DNA of 64,000 nucleotides from Candidatus Gemmiger faecavium. GTDB lineage: Bacteria > Bacillota > Clostridia > Oscillospirales > Ruminococcaceae. The stretch lies in the NCBI GenBank assembly GCA_019114415.1, contig DXFO01000003.1:1-64000 (forward strand), read 5' to 3'. The position numbers and the translations under genes were made by a program. Positions 41,358-50,726 of this stretch are shown here, in pieces. The notes under the pieces are model-generated. The model searched no databases. It was not told where the DNA came from and was given only the letters and a program-made list of their open reading frames with translations. Position 1 is the first letter of the stretch; every line of letters starts with the position of its first letter.

Positions 41358-43772
41358 ATGAAAGTACCATTCAGTTGGCTGAAAGAATATGTGGACATCG
41401 ATGTGTCTGCCCAGGAACTGGAGGAACGCCTGTTTTCCTGCGGTTTTGAGGTGGAGGAACTCATCGACCTGGGCGCCGAGATCGACCGCGTGGTCGTCGG
41501 CGTGGTGACCGAGGCGGTCCCCCAGGAAGGCACCCATCTGCACGTCTGCAAGGTGGACTGCGGCGAGTACGGCCATGATATCCAGATCAGCACCGGCGCC
41601 CCCAATGTCTATGTCGGCATGCACACCCCCGCGGCCCTGGACGGCGCCACGCTGCCCGGCGGCATCCACATCAAGGCAAAGCCCCTGATGGGCATTGAGT
41701 CCAACGGCATGCTCTGCTCCGGCGAGGAACTGGGCCTCAACGACGACCTGTTCCCCGGTTCCGAGGTCTACGGCCTGCTGGACCTGCCCAAGGATACCGT
41801 TCCCGGCACCGACATTCGTTCCGTTGTCGGCCTGGACGAGGTGATTTTTGATATTTCCATCACCGCTAACCGCGCCGACTGCCAGTCGGTCCTGGGCATC
41901 GCCCGGGAGGTTGCCGCCGTGCTGGGCAAGCCCCTCAAGATGCCCGCCACCGACTACACCGTTTCCGATTACACCGACCCCCGCCTGTCTATCGCGGTGG
42001 AAGCGCCGGACCTCTGCCCGCGCTACCTGGGCCACTATGTGCGCAACATTACGCCGGGCGAGTCTCCCCGCTGGATGAAGCGCCATCTGGCCCTGTGCGG
42101 CCTGCGCAGCATCTCCAACGTGGTGGATATCACCAACTACGTCATGCTGGAGATCGGCCAGCCCATGCACGCCTTTGATATGTCCACCCTGGAAAGCTGC
42201 CAGATCATCGTCCGCCGCGCCCGTCCCGGTGAGAAGATCGTCACCCTGGACGGCAAGGAGTTTGATCTGAGCGAGAATAACCTGGTCATCTGCGACGGCT
42301 CCAAGCCAGTGGCTCTGGCCGGCGTTATGGGCGGCCTGAACAGCGAGATCACCGAGAACACCACCCAGCTGCTCTTTGAGTCTGCCAAGTTTGCCCGTGA
42401 CAACATTCGCAAGACCTCCCGCAGCCTGGGCCAGTCCACCGATGCCTCCAGCCATTATGAGAAGGGCATCTCCGAGTACACCACCGAGCTGGGCATGGCC
42501 CGCGCCCTGCACCTGATCCAGGAGCTGGGCTGCGGCGAAGTCACCGCCAGTGCCTTCGATGTCAGCGCAGGCGCTCCCCGTGAGGGCAAGCACTTTACGG
42601 CGTCGGTCAGCGGCATCAACGCTATCCTGGGCATCGAGGTCCCCGCGGATACCATCGTGGATATCCTCACCCGACTGGACTTCCAGATCACCCGTGACGG
42701 TGACGAGCTGGATGTTATCGCCCCCCGCTACCGCGAGGACATCGAGGTGGGTGAGCCCGACCTGGCGGAGGAAGTCATCCGCGAGTACGGCTACGAGCAT
42801 ATCGTGCCCACCTTCCTGCAGGCGGCGGAGGTCACCAGCGGCGGCCTGACGCCGGACCAGAAGAACCAGGCCAAGGTCAAGCGCACCATGTGCGCCCAGG
42901 GCTTCTACGAGGCTGAGACGCTGGCTTTCTATGCCGATGCCGACCTGGATGACCTGCACATTGCCGCCGATGCCCCGGAGCGCAATGTCATCCGCATCCT
43001 CAACCCCATCAGCTCCAACCTGACCATCATGCGCCCGCTGCTGGCGCCCTCCCTGCTCAATGTGGCGGTGGAAAACCTCAAGCGCGGCAACCACGAGGGC
43101 CGTCTGTTCGAGCTGTCCAACATTTATATTCCCCGTCAGATTCCTGTTACTGAGCTGCCGGAAGAGCGTCCCCATCTGGGCTTTACGGCCTTCGGCGATG
43201 GCGAGGACTTCTTCAGCATCAAGGGCGCCATGGAGGTGCTGGGCCGTGCCTTCGGCCTGACCTTCGATTATGAGCGCGCCACCGATGTGCCCTGGCTGCA
43301 CCCCGGCATCTCGGCCCACATCCTGTGCAATGGCAAGCGCATCGGCTGCTTCGGTAAGCTGGCAAACGATGTGACTGCCGAGCTCAAGCTGCCCAAGGAC
43401 AGCAAGAACAACCAGAAGATTTTCCTGGGCGAGATCGACTACCTGTCCATGATGGAACAGGTCAACCCCCACTTCCGCTACCAGCCCATCCCCGAGTTCG
43501 ACACCGTCCAGCGTGACCTGGCTCTCGTGGCCAACGAGGAAGTCACCTGCGGCGATATTGTCAAGGAAATGCGCAAGGCCTGCCCGCGGGTAGGGGAGAT
43601 CGAACTCTTCGACGTCTACCGCGGCGACCAGCTGGGCGAGGGCAAAAAGAGCATGGCCTTCACCCTGCACTTTGTCCCGGAGGACAAGCCTCTCTCTGCG
43701 GAGGAAGTGGACCGCTTCGTCAAGAAGATCCTCGGCAACCTCAAATACCGTCTGGCTGTGGAGATCCGCTGA
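41358..43772 (+). CDS. pheT: phenylalanyl-tRNA synthetase beta subunit
   Basis: An 804-residue protein with the normal beta-subunit order: B1/tRNA-binding EMAP-like domain (from MKVPFSWLKEYVDID), B3/B4 editing region, B5, an inactive class II-like core and the C-terminal anticodon-binding fold (FDTVQRDLALV region). Starts 14 bases after pheS with AGGAGGAAA. Confidence 0.97.
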   Translation: MKVPFSWLKEYVDIDVSAQELEERLFSCGFEVEELIDLGAEIDRVVVGVVTEAVPQEGTHLHVCKVDCGEYGHDIQISTGAPNVYVGMHTPAALDGATLPGGIHIKAKPLMGIESNGMLCSGEELGLNDDLFPGSEVYGLLDLPKDTVPGTDIRSVVGLDEVIFDISITANRADCQSVLGIAREVAAVLGKPLKMPATDYTVSDYTDPRLSIAVEAPDLCPRYLGHYVRNITPGESPRWMKRHLALCGLRSISNVVDITNYVMLEIGQPMHAFDMSTLESCQIIVRRARPGEKIVTLDGKEFDLSENNLVICDGSKPVALAGVMGGLNSEITENTTQLLFESAKFARDNIRKTSRSLGQSTDASSHYEKGISEYTTELGMARALHLIQELGCGEVTASAFDVSAGAPREGKHFTASVSGINAILGIEVPADTIVDILTRLDFQITRDGDELDVIAPRYREDIEVGEPDLAEEVIREYGYEHIVPTFLQAAEVTSGGLTPDQKNQAKVKRTMCAQGFYEAETLAFYADADLDDLHIAADAPERNVIRILNPISSNLTIMRPLLAPSLLNVAVENLKRGNHEGRLFELSNIYIPRQIPVTELPEERPHLGFTAFGDGEDFFSIKGAMEVLGRAFGLTFDYERATDVPWLHPGISAHILCNGKRIGCFGKLANDVTAELKLPKDSKNNQKIFLGEIDYLSMMEQVNPHFRYQPIPEFDTVQRDLALVANEEVTCGDIVKEMRKACPRVGEIELFDVYRGDQLGEGKKSMAFTLHFVPEDKPLSAEEVDRFVKKILGNLKYRLAVEIR

Positions 43773-43798
43773 ACCTGACTCACACCCGCAATATCAAT

Positions 43799-43846
43799 AA
43801 AAACCCCGCCCGAAAGCCTGTCTGGCTCCCGGGCGGGGCTTTTTGC
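43799..43846. terminator. bidirectional terminator between pheT and the SCP2 gene
   Basis: CCCCGCCCG (43804-43812) and CGGGCGGGG (43830-43838), A-rich before and T-rich after. Confidence 0.85.
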
Positions 43847-43865
43847 ATAATCTAGCTGTGGTGAA

Positions 43866-44192
43866 TCAGCCTTTGGGCAGCAGCAGCTTCAGTTTAAGGG
43901 CCTTGTCGATGTTGCCCTCCACCTTCAGCTTGCCCAGCATGACGGCGGGGACGGGATCGGTCTTGCCCGACGCAATTTTGAACAGCGTATCCGCCGAACA
44001 GGTAAACAGCACATCACGGTCGTAGTATTCGTAAGGTTCCACGTTTACATGGCCGTCCTTGACTTCCAGGTAAAACGCACCTGCCGCATCGCCGGTCACG
44101 TTGAACTGATAGGTCAGGTGTTCCTGGATGCCGCTGGCGTCCGCCTTCTTCAGCAATTCCTTTACCTGGGCAAACATTTCTGCGTAGGTCAT
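43866..44192 (-). CDS. SCP2 sterol-carrier-like domain protein
   Basis: A 108-residue protein made of one SCP2 domain (VTGDAAGAFYLEVKDGHV and LGKLKVEGNIDKALKL are typical), a hydrophobic-pocket fold that binds lipids or acyl chains. Stand-alone bacterial copies are poorly understood. Single gene; AAAGGAG precedes the ATG. Confidence 0.88.
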   Translation of the reverse strand: MTYAEMFAQVKELLKKADASGIQEHLTYQFNVTGDAAGAFYLEVKDGHVNVEPYEYYDRDVLFTCSADTLFKIASGKTDPVPAVMLGKLKVEGNIDKALKLKLLLPKG

Positions 44193-44414
44193 GACAAAAA
44201 CTCCTTTCGGCAGGGCGATTTGTTTTTCTTTATTATACCCCGTACAGGGAAGCAGAACAAGATATCAGTATCAGAAGGGGAGGAAAATGCCTGCAACGCA
44301 AACCGGGCCTTTCGGATGCCTGCGTTATAGTGCGGGAGCGCATCCCGGCAGCCGGAAAAACGCCGTCTGAACCGTCCTGTATTCCGCCAGGCTCAGTGGA
44401 TAAAATGATCGATA

Positions 44415-44458
44415 AAAGCTCTTTGCAGCGTCAAAAATTTGTTTGACGGCAGAGCTTT
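44415..44458. promoter_or_regulatory. nested palindrome overlapping the glutamine synthetase promoter
   Basis: Outer arms AAAGCTCT (44415-44422) and AGAGCTTT (44451-44458) enclose inner arms CGTCAAA (44429-44435) and TTTGACG (44442-44448). The inner right arm is the -35 box itself, so a bound regulator would compete with polymerase. It does not match the GlnR or TnrA site consensus. The remainder of 44193-44414 shows nothing else convincing. Confidence 0.55.
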
Positions 44459-44471
44459 GGTCTGTTATGAT
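44443..44471 (+). promoter_or_regulatory. promoter of the glutamine synthetase gene
   Basis: TTGACG (44443-44448), 17-base spacer, TATGAT (44466-44471); leader of about 100 bases. Confidence 0.8.
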
Positions 44472-44576
44472 GAAGATAACGAGAAACCGCTCTCAAAGGA
44501 GGCAAAAACAAAGAAAAATGTCGGTTCTGCACAAAAACAATAGTGCGGAATTGACGGAAATGCGAGGTAAAAGGAT

Positions 44577-46001
44577 ATGGCAATCACGGCAAAAGACATC
44601 ATCCGGCGTATTCAGGAGAAAGGCATCCGGATGGTCGACTTCAAGATGGTCGACATCAACGGACAGTTCCGCCACGTGACCATCCCCGCACAGCATTTTA
44701 CCGAGTCCACCATGACCGAGGGCATCGGCTTTGATGCCTCCAACTATGGTTATGCCGTGGTGGAAAAGAGCGATATGGTCTTTATCCCTGATCCGGAGAC
44801 CGCTCAGATCGACCCGTTCTGCAGCGTGCCGACCCTTTCCATGACCGGCAACGCCATGATCATCGACTATCCCCATAACCGGCCCTTGGCCCAGTACCCC
44901 CGCAATATTGTCCACGCGGCGGAGGAGTATATGCGCAGCACCGGCGTGGCGGATACCATGATGATCCTGCCGGAGTTTGAATTTTATCTCTTTGACAGCG
45001 TGACCTGGCAGGTGGAACCCAACGCCATCGGCATGACGCTGGACGCCCAGCAGGCGCACTGGAACAGCGCCGTCAACGGCAGCGGCAACGTGGTGCCCAA
45101 ACAGGGGCATTACCATATTGCCAAGCCGCTGGACTATACCTACGACTGCCGCAGCGAGATGTGCATGCAGATCGAGGCCGCGGGCATTCCGGTCAAATAT
45201 CACCACCCGGAGGTGGGCGGTGCAGGTCAGTTCGAGATCGAGCCCATGCTGGGAGAGATGTCCAAAATGGCCGACGCCACCATGACCATCAAGTATATCA
45301 TCCATAACGTTGCGGAAAAATACGGCCTGAGCGCCACCCTCATGCCCAAGCCTGTCTGCGGGGAAGCAGGCAACGGTATGCATGTGCATATGCTGCTGCT
45401 CAAAGACGGCCTGCCGGTCTTTTCGGACGACGCCGGGTACGCCCATCTCAGCAGGGAAGCCCACTATTTTATGGGCGGCCTGCTCAAGCATATCCGGTCG
45501 CTGTGCGCCATCACCAATCCCAGCACCAACTCGTTCAAGCGCCTGGTCCCCGGGTTTGAAGCACCCGTCACGGTGGGCTACGCCACCAGCAACCGCAGCG
45601 CGGTCATCCGGATCCCGGCCTATGCCAAAACGCCGGCCATGCGCCGCTTTGAGCTGCGCAATCCCGATGCCACCTGCAACCCCTATTTCTGCTATGCGGC
45701 CATGCTGATGGCAGGACTGGACGGCATTGAAAACAAGATTGACCCCCACGAGAACGGCTGGGGACCCTACGACGTAAACCTGTATCATCTCTCCGAAGAG
45801 GAGAAGGCCAAGCTGCAAAGCCTGCCCACCTCGCTGGAAGAAGCCCTGGACGCACTGGAACAGGATCATGACTACCTGACCAAGGCCGGCGTGTTCCCGG
45901 AGGAACTTCTGCGCAACTTCATTGCGGCCAAGCGCCGGGAATGTGCCGAGATTGCCCAGATCCCGCATCCGGCAGAGTTCGCCCGGTATTATAATCTGTA
46001 A
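44577..46001 (+). CDS. glnA: glutamine synthetase, type I
   Basis: Makes glutamine from glutamate, ammonia and ATP, the main ammonium assimilation step. The 474-residue protein is a class I GS; catalytic signatures include DFKMVDINGQFRHV, the PEFEFYLFD metal site, KPVCGEAGNGMHVHM and NRSAVIRIPAY. The segment NLYHLSEEE keeps the tyrosine that is adenylylated in beta-type enzymes, but the following context is not the usual one, and no adenylyltransferase is in the window. The start follows AAAAGGAT. Own promoter and terminator. Confidence 0.94.
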   Translation: MAITAKDIIRRIQEKGIRMVDFKMVDINGQFRHVTIPAQHFTESTMTEGIGFDASNYGYAVVEKSDMVFIPDPETAQIDPFCSVPTLSMTGNAMIIDYPHNRPLAQYPRNIVHAAEEYMRSTGVADTMMILPEFEFYLFDSVTWQVEPNAIGMTLDAQQAHWNSAVNGSGNVVPKQGHYHIAKPLDYTYDCRSEMCMQIEAAGIPVKYHHPEVGGAGQFEIEPMLGEMSKMADATMTIKYIIHNVAEKYGLSATLMPKPVCGEAGNGMHVHMLLLKDGLPVFSDDAGYAHLSREAHYFMGGLLKHIRSLCAITNPSTNSFKRLVPGFEAPVTVGYATSNRSAVIRIPAYAKTPAMRRFELRNPDATCNPYFCYAAMLMAGLDGIENKIDPHENGWGPYDVNLYHLSEEEKAKLQSLPTSLEEALDALEQDHDYLTKAGVFPEELLRNFIAAKRRECAEIAQIPHPAEFARYYNL

Positions 46002-46008
46002 CATCAAT

Positions 46009-46050
46009 AAAAACAGCGGCGTTCCCGGAAGGGGAGCGCCGCTGTTTTTA
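46009..46050. terminator. bidirectional terminator between glnA and the GNAT gene
   Basis: AAAAACAGCGGCGTTCCC and GGGGAGCGCCGCTGTTTTTA arms; its right edge overlaps the stop codon of the convergent GNAT gene. Confidence 0.85.
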
Positions 46051-46575
46051 TTGCCATTCCTGGCTGAGGATCCGCATCATGATAAAATCACTGTATTCGT
46101 TGTTGTAATAATAGGCTTCTTCCAGAATGCCCTCCTGTTTGAATCCGATTTTCTTGTAAAACTCCAGGGCATCGGTATTCAGCCCGACAACTCCGATGGA
46201 GACCCGGTGCATTTTATATGTATGGAAAGCCAGATCCAGCATGATGCGGATGGCTTCGGTGCCGTAACCTTTATGCTGCATCTCTGGATCAGGGATGATG
46301 ATGGTCAGATCGGTCTGATGCCATGCGGGAAACATCCGGAGCAGACCGGTCTCACCTATAATATTGCCGTCCAGATCTGTGATGGTAAACCAGACCGAAT
46401 CTTTCGATTTGTGATTGACGGTGATGCAGGTTTTTACCTCTTCTTCGGTGGTGGGCTTCTCAAAGCCGCACTGAAACATAACTTTCGGCTGATTGAACCA
46501 GTAGGCAAAAAACGGTACGTCATCTTCCCGCTGCTCGCGCAGAATGATCCTGCTTCCTTTGATTTCTTGATTCAT
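46048..46575 (-). CDS. GNAT-family N-acetyltransferase (RimJ/RimL-like)
   Basis: A 175-residue acetyl-CoA-dependent acetyltransferase. The acetyl-CoA loop is in MQHKGYGTEAIRIMLDLAF and the later LNTDALEFYKKIGFKQEG is typical of Acetyltransf_3 (RimJ/RimL/SpeG-like) enzymes. The target (protein N-terminus, polyamine, antibiotic or metabolite) cannot be read. Codon use looks more AT-rich than neighbouring genes, a mild sign of separate origin. Monocistronic. Confidence 0.88.
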   Translation of the reverse strand: MNQEIKGSRIILREQREDDVPFFAYWFNQPKVMFQCGFEKPTTEEEVKTCITVNHKSKDSVWFTITDLDGNIIGETGLLRMFPAWHQTDLTIIIPDPEMQHKGYGTEAIRIMLDLAFHTYKMHRVSIGVVGLNTDALEFYKKIGFKQEGILEEAYYYNNEYSDFIMMRILSQEWQ

Positions 46576-46700
46576 ACGCTTTCGTAGGCCTTTCTGTTAA
46601 CAGGGAACATCGCGTTCTTTTTCGTCTGACTGAAACAGTATAGCACAGATGGGGGAGGGAGGCGACCATTTTGACCCGAGAATGTGGCCGGAGCACGAAA

Positions 46701-46732
46701 AAAGGACCGTAACCTTTCGGTTACGGTCCTTT
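46701..46732 (-). terminator. terminator of tRNA-Pro
   Basis: AAAGGACCGTAACC and GGTTACGGTCCTTT form perfect 14-base arms with a 4-base loop, followed by T on the minus strand. Confidence 0.9.
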
Positions 46733-46808
46733 GGTCCGAGTGGCGAGAGTCGAACTCACGGCCTCTTGAACCCCATTCAAGCGCGCTACCAAACTGCGCT
46801 ACACCCGG
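46732..46808 (-). tRNA. trnP: tRNA-Pro (GGG anticodon)
   Basis: A 77-base cloverleaf. The anticodon arm CTTGA-ATGGGGT-TCAAG gives anticodon GGG. The acceptor CCGGGTG pairs with CACTCGG (one G-T), the T arm is GTGAG-TTCGACT-CTCGC-like and CCA is encoded. Confidence 0.95.
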
Positions 46809-46839
46809 ATACGCTGCGCTCTCGCGGTCAGCAAGATAT

Positions 46840-46868
46840 ATTATAGCGGCAGGTTGGGCAGTTGTCAA
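46840..46868 (-). promoter_or_regulatory. consensus promoter of tRNA-Pro
   Basis: Minus strand: TTGACA (46863-46868), exactly 17 bases, TATAAT (46840-46845); a fully consensus promoter. Confidence 0.9.
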
Positions 46869-47071
46869 GAGAATTTTGACAAAAAATATGGATTTTTTTC
46901 ATTGTCCCAAAGGGGAAACAGCCAATGGCGTATCTTCGTCATTTTTTGAGCCTTGAAGAGATACGGCGGGGAAGCAAACAGGGAAATTTAACATAAAATA
47001 AACACAATACACAAAAAAACGAAACAAAATGATCGAAACACACAAAAATTGATACAAAATGTTAATCTTGT
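46869..47071. other. AT-rich intergenic stretch before the GH3 gene
   Basis: An AT-rich stretch with many A runs and scattered ATGATCGAAACAC-type words but no gene I can support. A TTGACA at 46876 lacks a partner -10. A 23-codon frame from 46925 has only a weak binding site. Probably an upstream regulatory region. Confidence 0.4.
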
Positions 47072-47099
47072 TTGACAAACGTCTAAAAGATGTTACACT
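47072..47099 (+). promoter_or_regulatory. promoter of the GH3 gene
   Basis: TTGACA (47072-47077), 16-base spacer, TACACT (47094-47099), 74 bases before the ATG. Confidence 0.7.
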
Positions 47100-47172
47100 G
47101 TATTAGGCCGAAATACACTGCTTGCCGGGCAGGGGATTCCGGCTTCAATATGCACGCAAGGAGAAGCCAATT

Positions 47173-50163
47173 ATGGATGAAACAAGAGAGAAGAAAAGAC
47201 AATTCAAGCGCGCTTACAAAAAGGCAAAACGCAAGGCACTGGGTCCCTGGAAAGTGCTGTGCATCCTCTGCCTGGTAGTATCGCTTGTGGCAACGCCGCT
47301 GTATGCGGTTTTGCATGTATTCGACAACACGGTCGCGGCCTTTGTGGGCGGCACCTTCTGGCAGCTGGAGAACGAGGACCCCGGCGCCCAGTATTTTACC
47401 TCGGACTTTGATACGGCAGAGGAAATGGTCGACTACGGCCTGGAACTCTGCGAGCAGGTGGAGGCCGAAGGCGCGGCCCTGCTGCTGAACAATAACAGCG
47501 CTCTGCCTTTGGCCTAGGGCGCTGCGGTCAGCTGCTTTTCCACCTCCTCCGTCAACCTGGTCTACGGCGGCACCGGTTCCGGCAACATCGATGCATCCAG
47601 CGCCGACACCCTGAAGGACGCGCTGGAAAAGGCTGGATTCTCGGTCAATGAGACGCTTTGGAACTTCTACACCGAAGGCCCCGGCAGCGAGTACCTGCGC
47701 GTGGGCGGCACCGGCGTCCTGTCCACCGGTGCAGAGATCAACGAGGCTCCCTGGAGCGTCTACACCGAGGACGTGATCTCTTCCGTTTCGGAGTACGGCG
47801 ATGCAGCCATCGTGGTCCTGTCCCGCGTCGGCGGCGAAGGCGCGGACCTGAGCTATCAGGGCACCAACTACCTGGCTCTCAGCGACGTGGAAAAGGAAAT
47901 GATGCAGAACGTCATGTCCCTCAAGGAACAGGGCGCTGTGGATAAGATCATCGTTCTCATCAACTCGGCCAACCCCCTGCAGGTCGATTTCCTCAAGAAC
48001 AATGATTATAATGTAGACGCCTGCCTGTGGATCGGCGACGTGGGCATTTCCGGCATCAATGCCGTGGCCGAGATCCTTTCCGGCGACGTCAACCCGTCCG
48101 GCAGCCTGGTGGATACCTACTGCTACGACAACCATTCTTCGCCCGCCATGCAGAACTTCACCCCCATCACCTACGAGGGCTACACGGAGGGCATCGTCCC
48201 CGCAAATGCCAGCACCTATATGATCTATCAGGAAGGCATTTACGTCGGATACAAATATTATGAGACCCGCTACGAAGATGTGGTTATGGGCACCGGCAAC
48301 GCCGGCGACTATGCCTATGCCGACACCGTGGCGTTCCCCTTTGGCTACGGCCTGAGCTACACCGACTTTGCTTACAGCAACATGCAGGTGACTTATGACG
48401 CAGTGGCCGACCAGTTCCACGTGGCAGTCACCGTCACCAACACCGGCGATACCTACGCGGGCAAGGAAACGGTGCAGATCTACGCCCAGAGCCCCTACAC
48501 CGACTACGACAAGGAAAACGGCGTTGAGAAAGCCTCCGTCACCCTGGTAGGCTTCGGCAAGACTGCGGAACTGGCTCCCGGTGCATCGGAGACGCTGGAC
48601 ATTGTGGTCGGGCGCCGCGACATTGCTTCCTTTGATACTTACGGCATCGGAACCTATATCATCGAGGCAGGGGACTACTACCTGACTGCCGCAACGGATG
48701 CCCACAATGCGGTCAATAACATTCTGGCGGCCAAGGGCTATACCGTCGCCAACGGCATGACCGAGGACGGCGACCCCGCCCTGACCTACACCTGGAACGA
48801 GGCTGTTCTGGATGCGGCTTCCTACGCTACCAGCGAGAACGGCACCCCCATCACCAATCAGCTGTCCGATGCAGACCCCAACCTGTACGCGGGTCTCGAT
48901 ACTCAGGTTACCTGGCTGAGCCGCAGCGACTGGACCGGCACCTTCCCCAGCCAGCCGGTGCAGCTTGCTTTGACGGAGCAGCTGACCGCAGACCTGCAGG
49001 ACGTCCAGTATGATCCTGCCGACTACGAAACTGCCACCATGCCCCGTATGGGTGCGGACAACGGCCTGCGTCTGTATGACATGATCGGCCTGGAGTACGA
49101 CGATCCCCAGTGGGAGACCCTGCTGGATCAGCTGACCTTTGACGAGATGGTCTCCCTGATCGGCGACTCCTTCCACTGGAGAATGCCCGCCAAGTCCATC
49201 GAAGCTCCCGGCACCCGCGATGAGAACGGCCCCCAGGGCCTGACGGCTTCGCTGCTGGGCTCCGGTGCAACGCAGCTTACCGCCACCGCTTTCACTTCCG
49301 AGGACGTCATGGCGGCGACCTTCAACACCGACCTGATGTACCAGATCGGCAACGTCATCGGCAACAACTGCCTGCAGGCGGACATTGTATGCCTGTACGG
49401 CCCCGGCAACAACATCCACCGCACGCCCTACGGCGGCCGTAACTTCGAGTACTACTCCGAAGATGGCTTCCTGTCCGGCAAGATGTCGGCCTACGAGGTC
49501 AAGGGCATCCAGGATAAGGGCGTCGATGTGGTCATGAAGCACTTCGCCCTCAACGACAGTGAGCAGGACCGTATCGGTCTGGGCGTCTGGCTCAACGAGC
49601 AGGCCGCCCGTGAGGTCTACCTGAAAGCCTTCCAGGCTCCCTTTGAGGAGGGCAACGCCAACGGCGTCATGACCGCCTACACCCGTTGGGGCGCCACCTG
49701 GTCCGGCGGCAACAAGGGCCTGATGACCAACATCATGCGCGGAGAATGGGGCAGCGACGGCATGTCCATCACCGACAACGTCCTGACCACTTATGTCAAC
49801 GGCGTGGACGGCATCATGGCCGGCGGCGTTACCACCTTTGACGCCATGCTGCCTTATGTCACCGACCAGCTTCCCAAGTACAAGGATGACGCGGTCATCG
49901 TCAACGCCATGCGTGAGGCCTGCCACCGCAACCTGTATGCGCTGGCCAATTCTTCCGGCATGAACGGCGTCGGTCCCAACACCACCGTCAAGCTGACCCG
50001 TCCCACCGTGGTCACCATGGCACAGATCATTTCCTGCGCAGCGATCTTCTTCATGCTGCTCTCCGCGGTGCTGTGGGTGCTGGGCGTCCGCAAATTCCGC
50101 AAGACGGAAGAGTATAAAGCGTTCAAGGCTTTCAAGGCACAGCGCAAGGCTTCCAAAGGCTGA
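47173..50163 (+). pseudogene. membrane-anchored, circularly permuted GH3 beta-glycosidase interrupted by an amber codon
   Basis: The frame of 996 codons is intact except for one TAG at 47515-47517 (codon 115), after NNNSALPLA. Order: a basic cytoplasmic start, a membrane helix (about 27-48), then the alpha/beta-sandwich domain that is normally C-terminal (EGAALLLNNNSALPL is its typical opening), a fibronectin-like part, then the TIM barrel, with DNGPQGL and the probable nucleophile Asp868 in GMSITDNV, and a last membrane helix. The domain order is inverted, as in Ruminococcus albus-type enzymes. A binding site (AGGAG) precedes 47173. Everything after the TAG is well conserved in frame, so the stop is recent, a read error, or read through. 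Possible internal restart at GTG 47701 would lack the anchor. Confidence 0.8.
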
Positions 50164-50229
50164 ACGTTCCGCTTTTGAAGAGAAAACACAGCGTCGTCAG
50201 ACGGAAATGAACTCATAAATCAGAGTCCG

Positions 50230-50273
50230 GCAACCGCCCGGCAGGTCAAAAGCCTGCCGGGCGGTTGCTTTTT
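50230..50273 (+). terminator. terminator of the GH3 gene
   Basis: GCAACCGCCCGGCAGG and its full reverse complement (16 base pairs) with a 7-base loop, then five T. Confidence 0.9.
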
Positions 50274-50438
50274 GCTTGGAATAAGACAAAATATCGATTT
50301 TGAAAAATGCCAGGATAAGGGATTTTACCCGACACAGGTGACAAATAAGGCAGGGAAGAGGGGAGTGCGACATCGGAAACCGGAAATCCGTGGTTTGTTG
50401 TGCTCCCATTATAATAGGTAGGGAAGAATCCAAAAAAA

Positions 50439-50467
50439 TTGACGATTCACCGGACCGGTGTCTAAAG
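50439..50467 (+). promoter_or_regulatory. palindrome within a weak promoter upstream of the M60 gene
   Basis: CACCGG-A-CCGGTG (50448-50460) lies between TTGACG (50439-50444) and a poor -10 (CTAAAG). It may be an operator for an upstream start of the M60 operon. The rest of 50274-50583 is AT-rich without other signals I trust. Confidence 0.35.
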
Positions 50468-50583
50468 ATTGCGAAAGACACTGTCTATTGTTATAAAAAA
50501 GTGTGGTAATCTTGTGAAAAACTACCAAAGTGCTGAAAATGGAAACGATATGCAATTTTTCTATAAAAGTATGACTTTTACTA

Positions 50584-50612
50584 TTGATTTCCTACTGTTT
50601 TTATAGTAAAAT
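50584..50612 (+). promoter_or_regulatory. promoter of the M60 peptidase operon
   Basis: TTGATT (50584-50589), 17-base spacer, TAAAAT (50607-50612); leader of about 108 bases. Confidence 0.65.
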
Positions 50613-50726
50613 GCCTGTGCACTCAATGAGGAAATAATCTTAAAAAAGCAGCCCCGATCTTAGCCAGGAGTGATGCCGTTTTGACACGGCAGCTTTTGGG
50701 GCGGATACAGAAAGGATGAAATCCAA

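Noticed and set aside
44518-44679. Possible upstream frame in the glnA leader with an AAAGGAGG 13 bases before ATG
   Set aside because: Spacing is too long and the frame overlaps glnA without recognisable peptide features.
46925-46996. 23-codon frame between tRNA-Pro and the GH3 gene
   Set aside because: Weak binding site, no own promoter or terminator and no distinctive composition.
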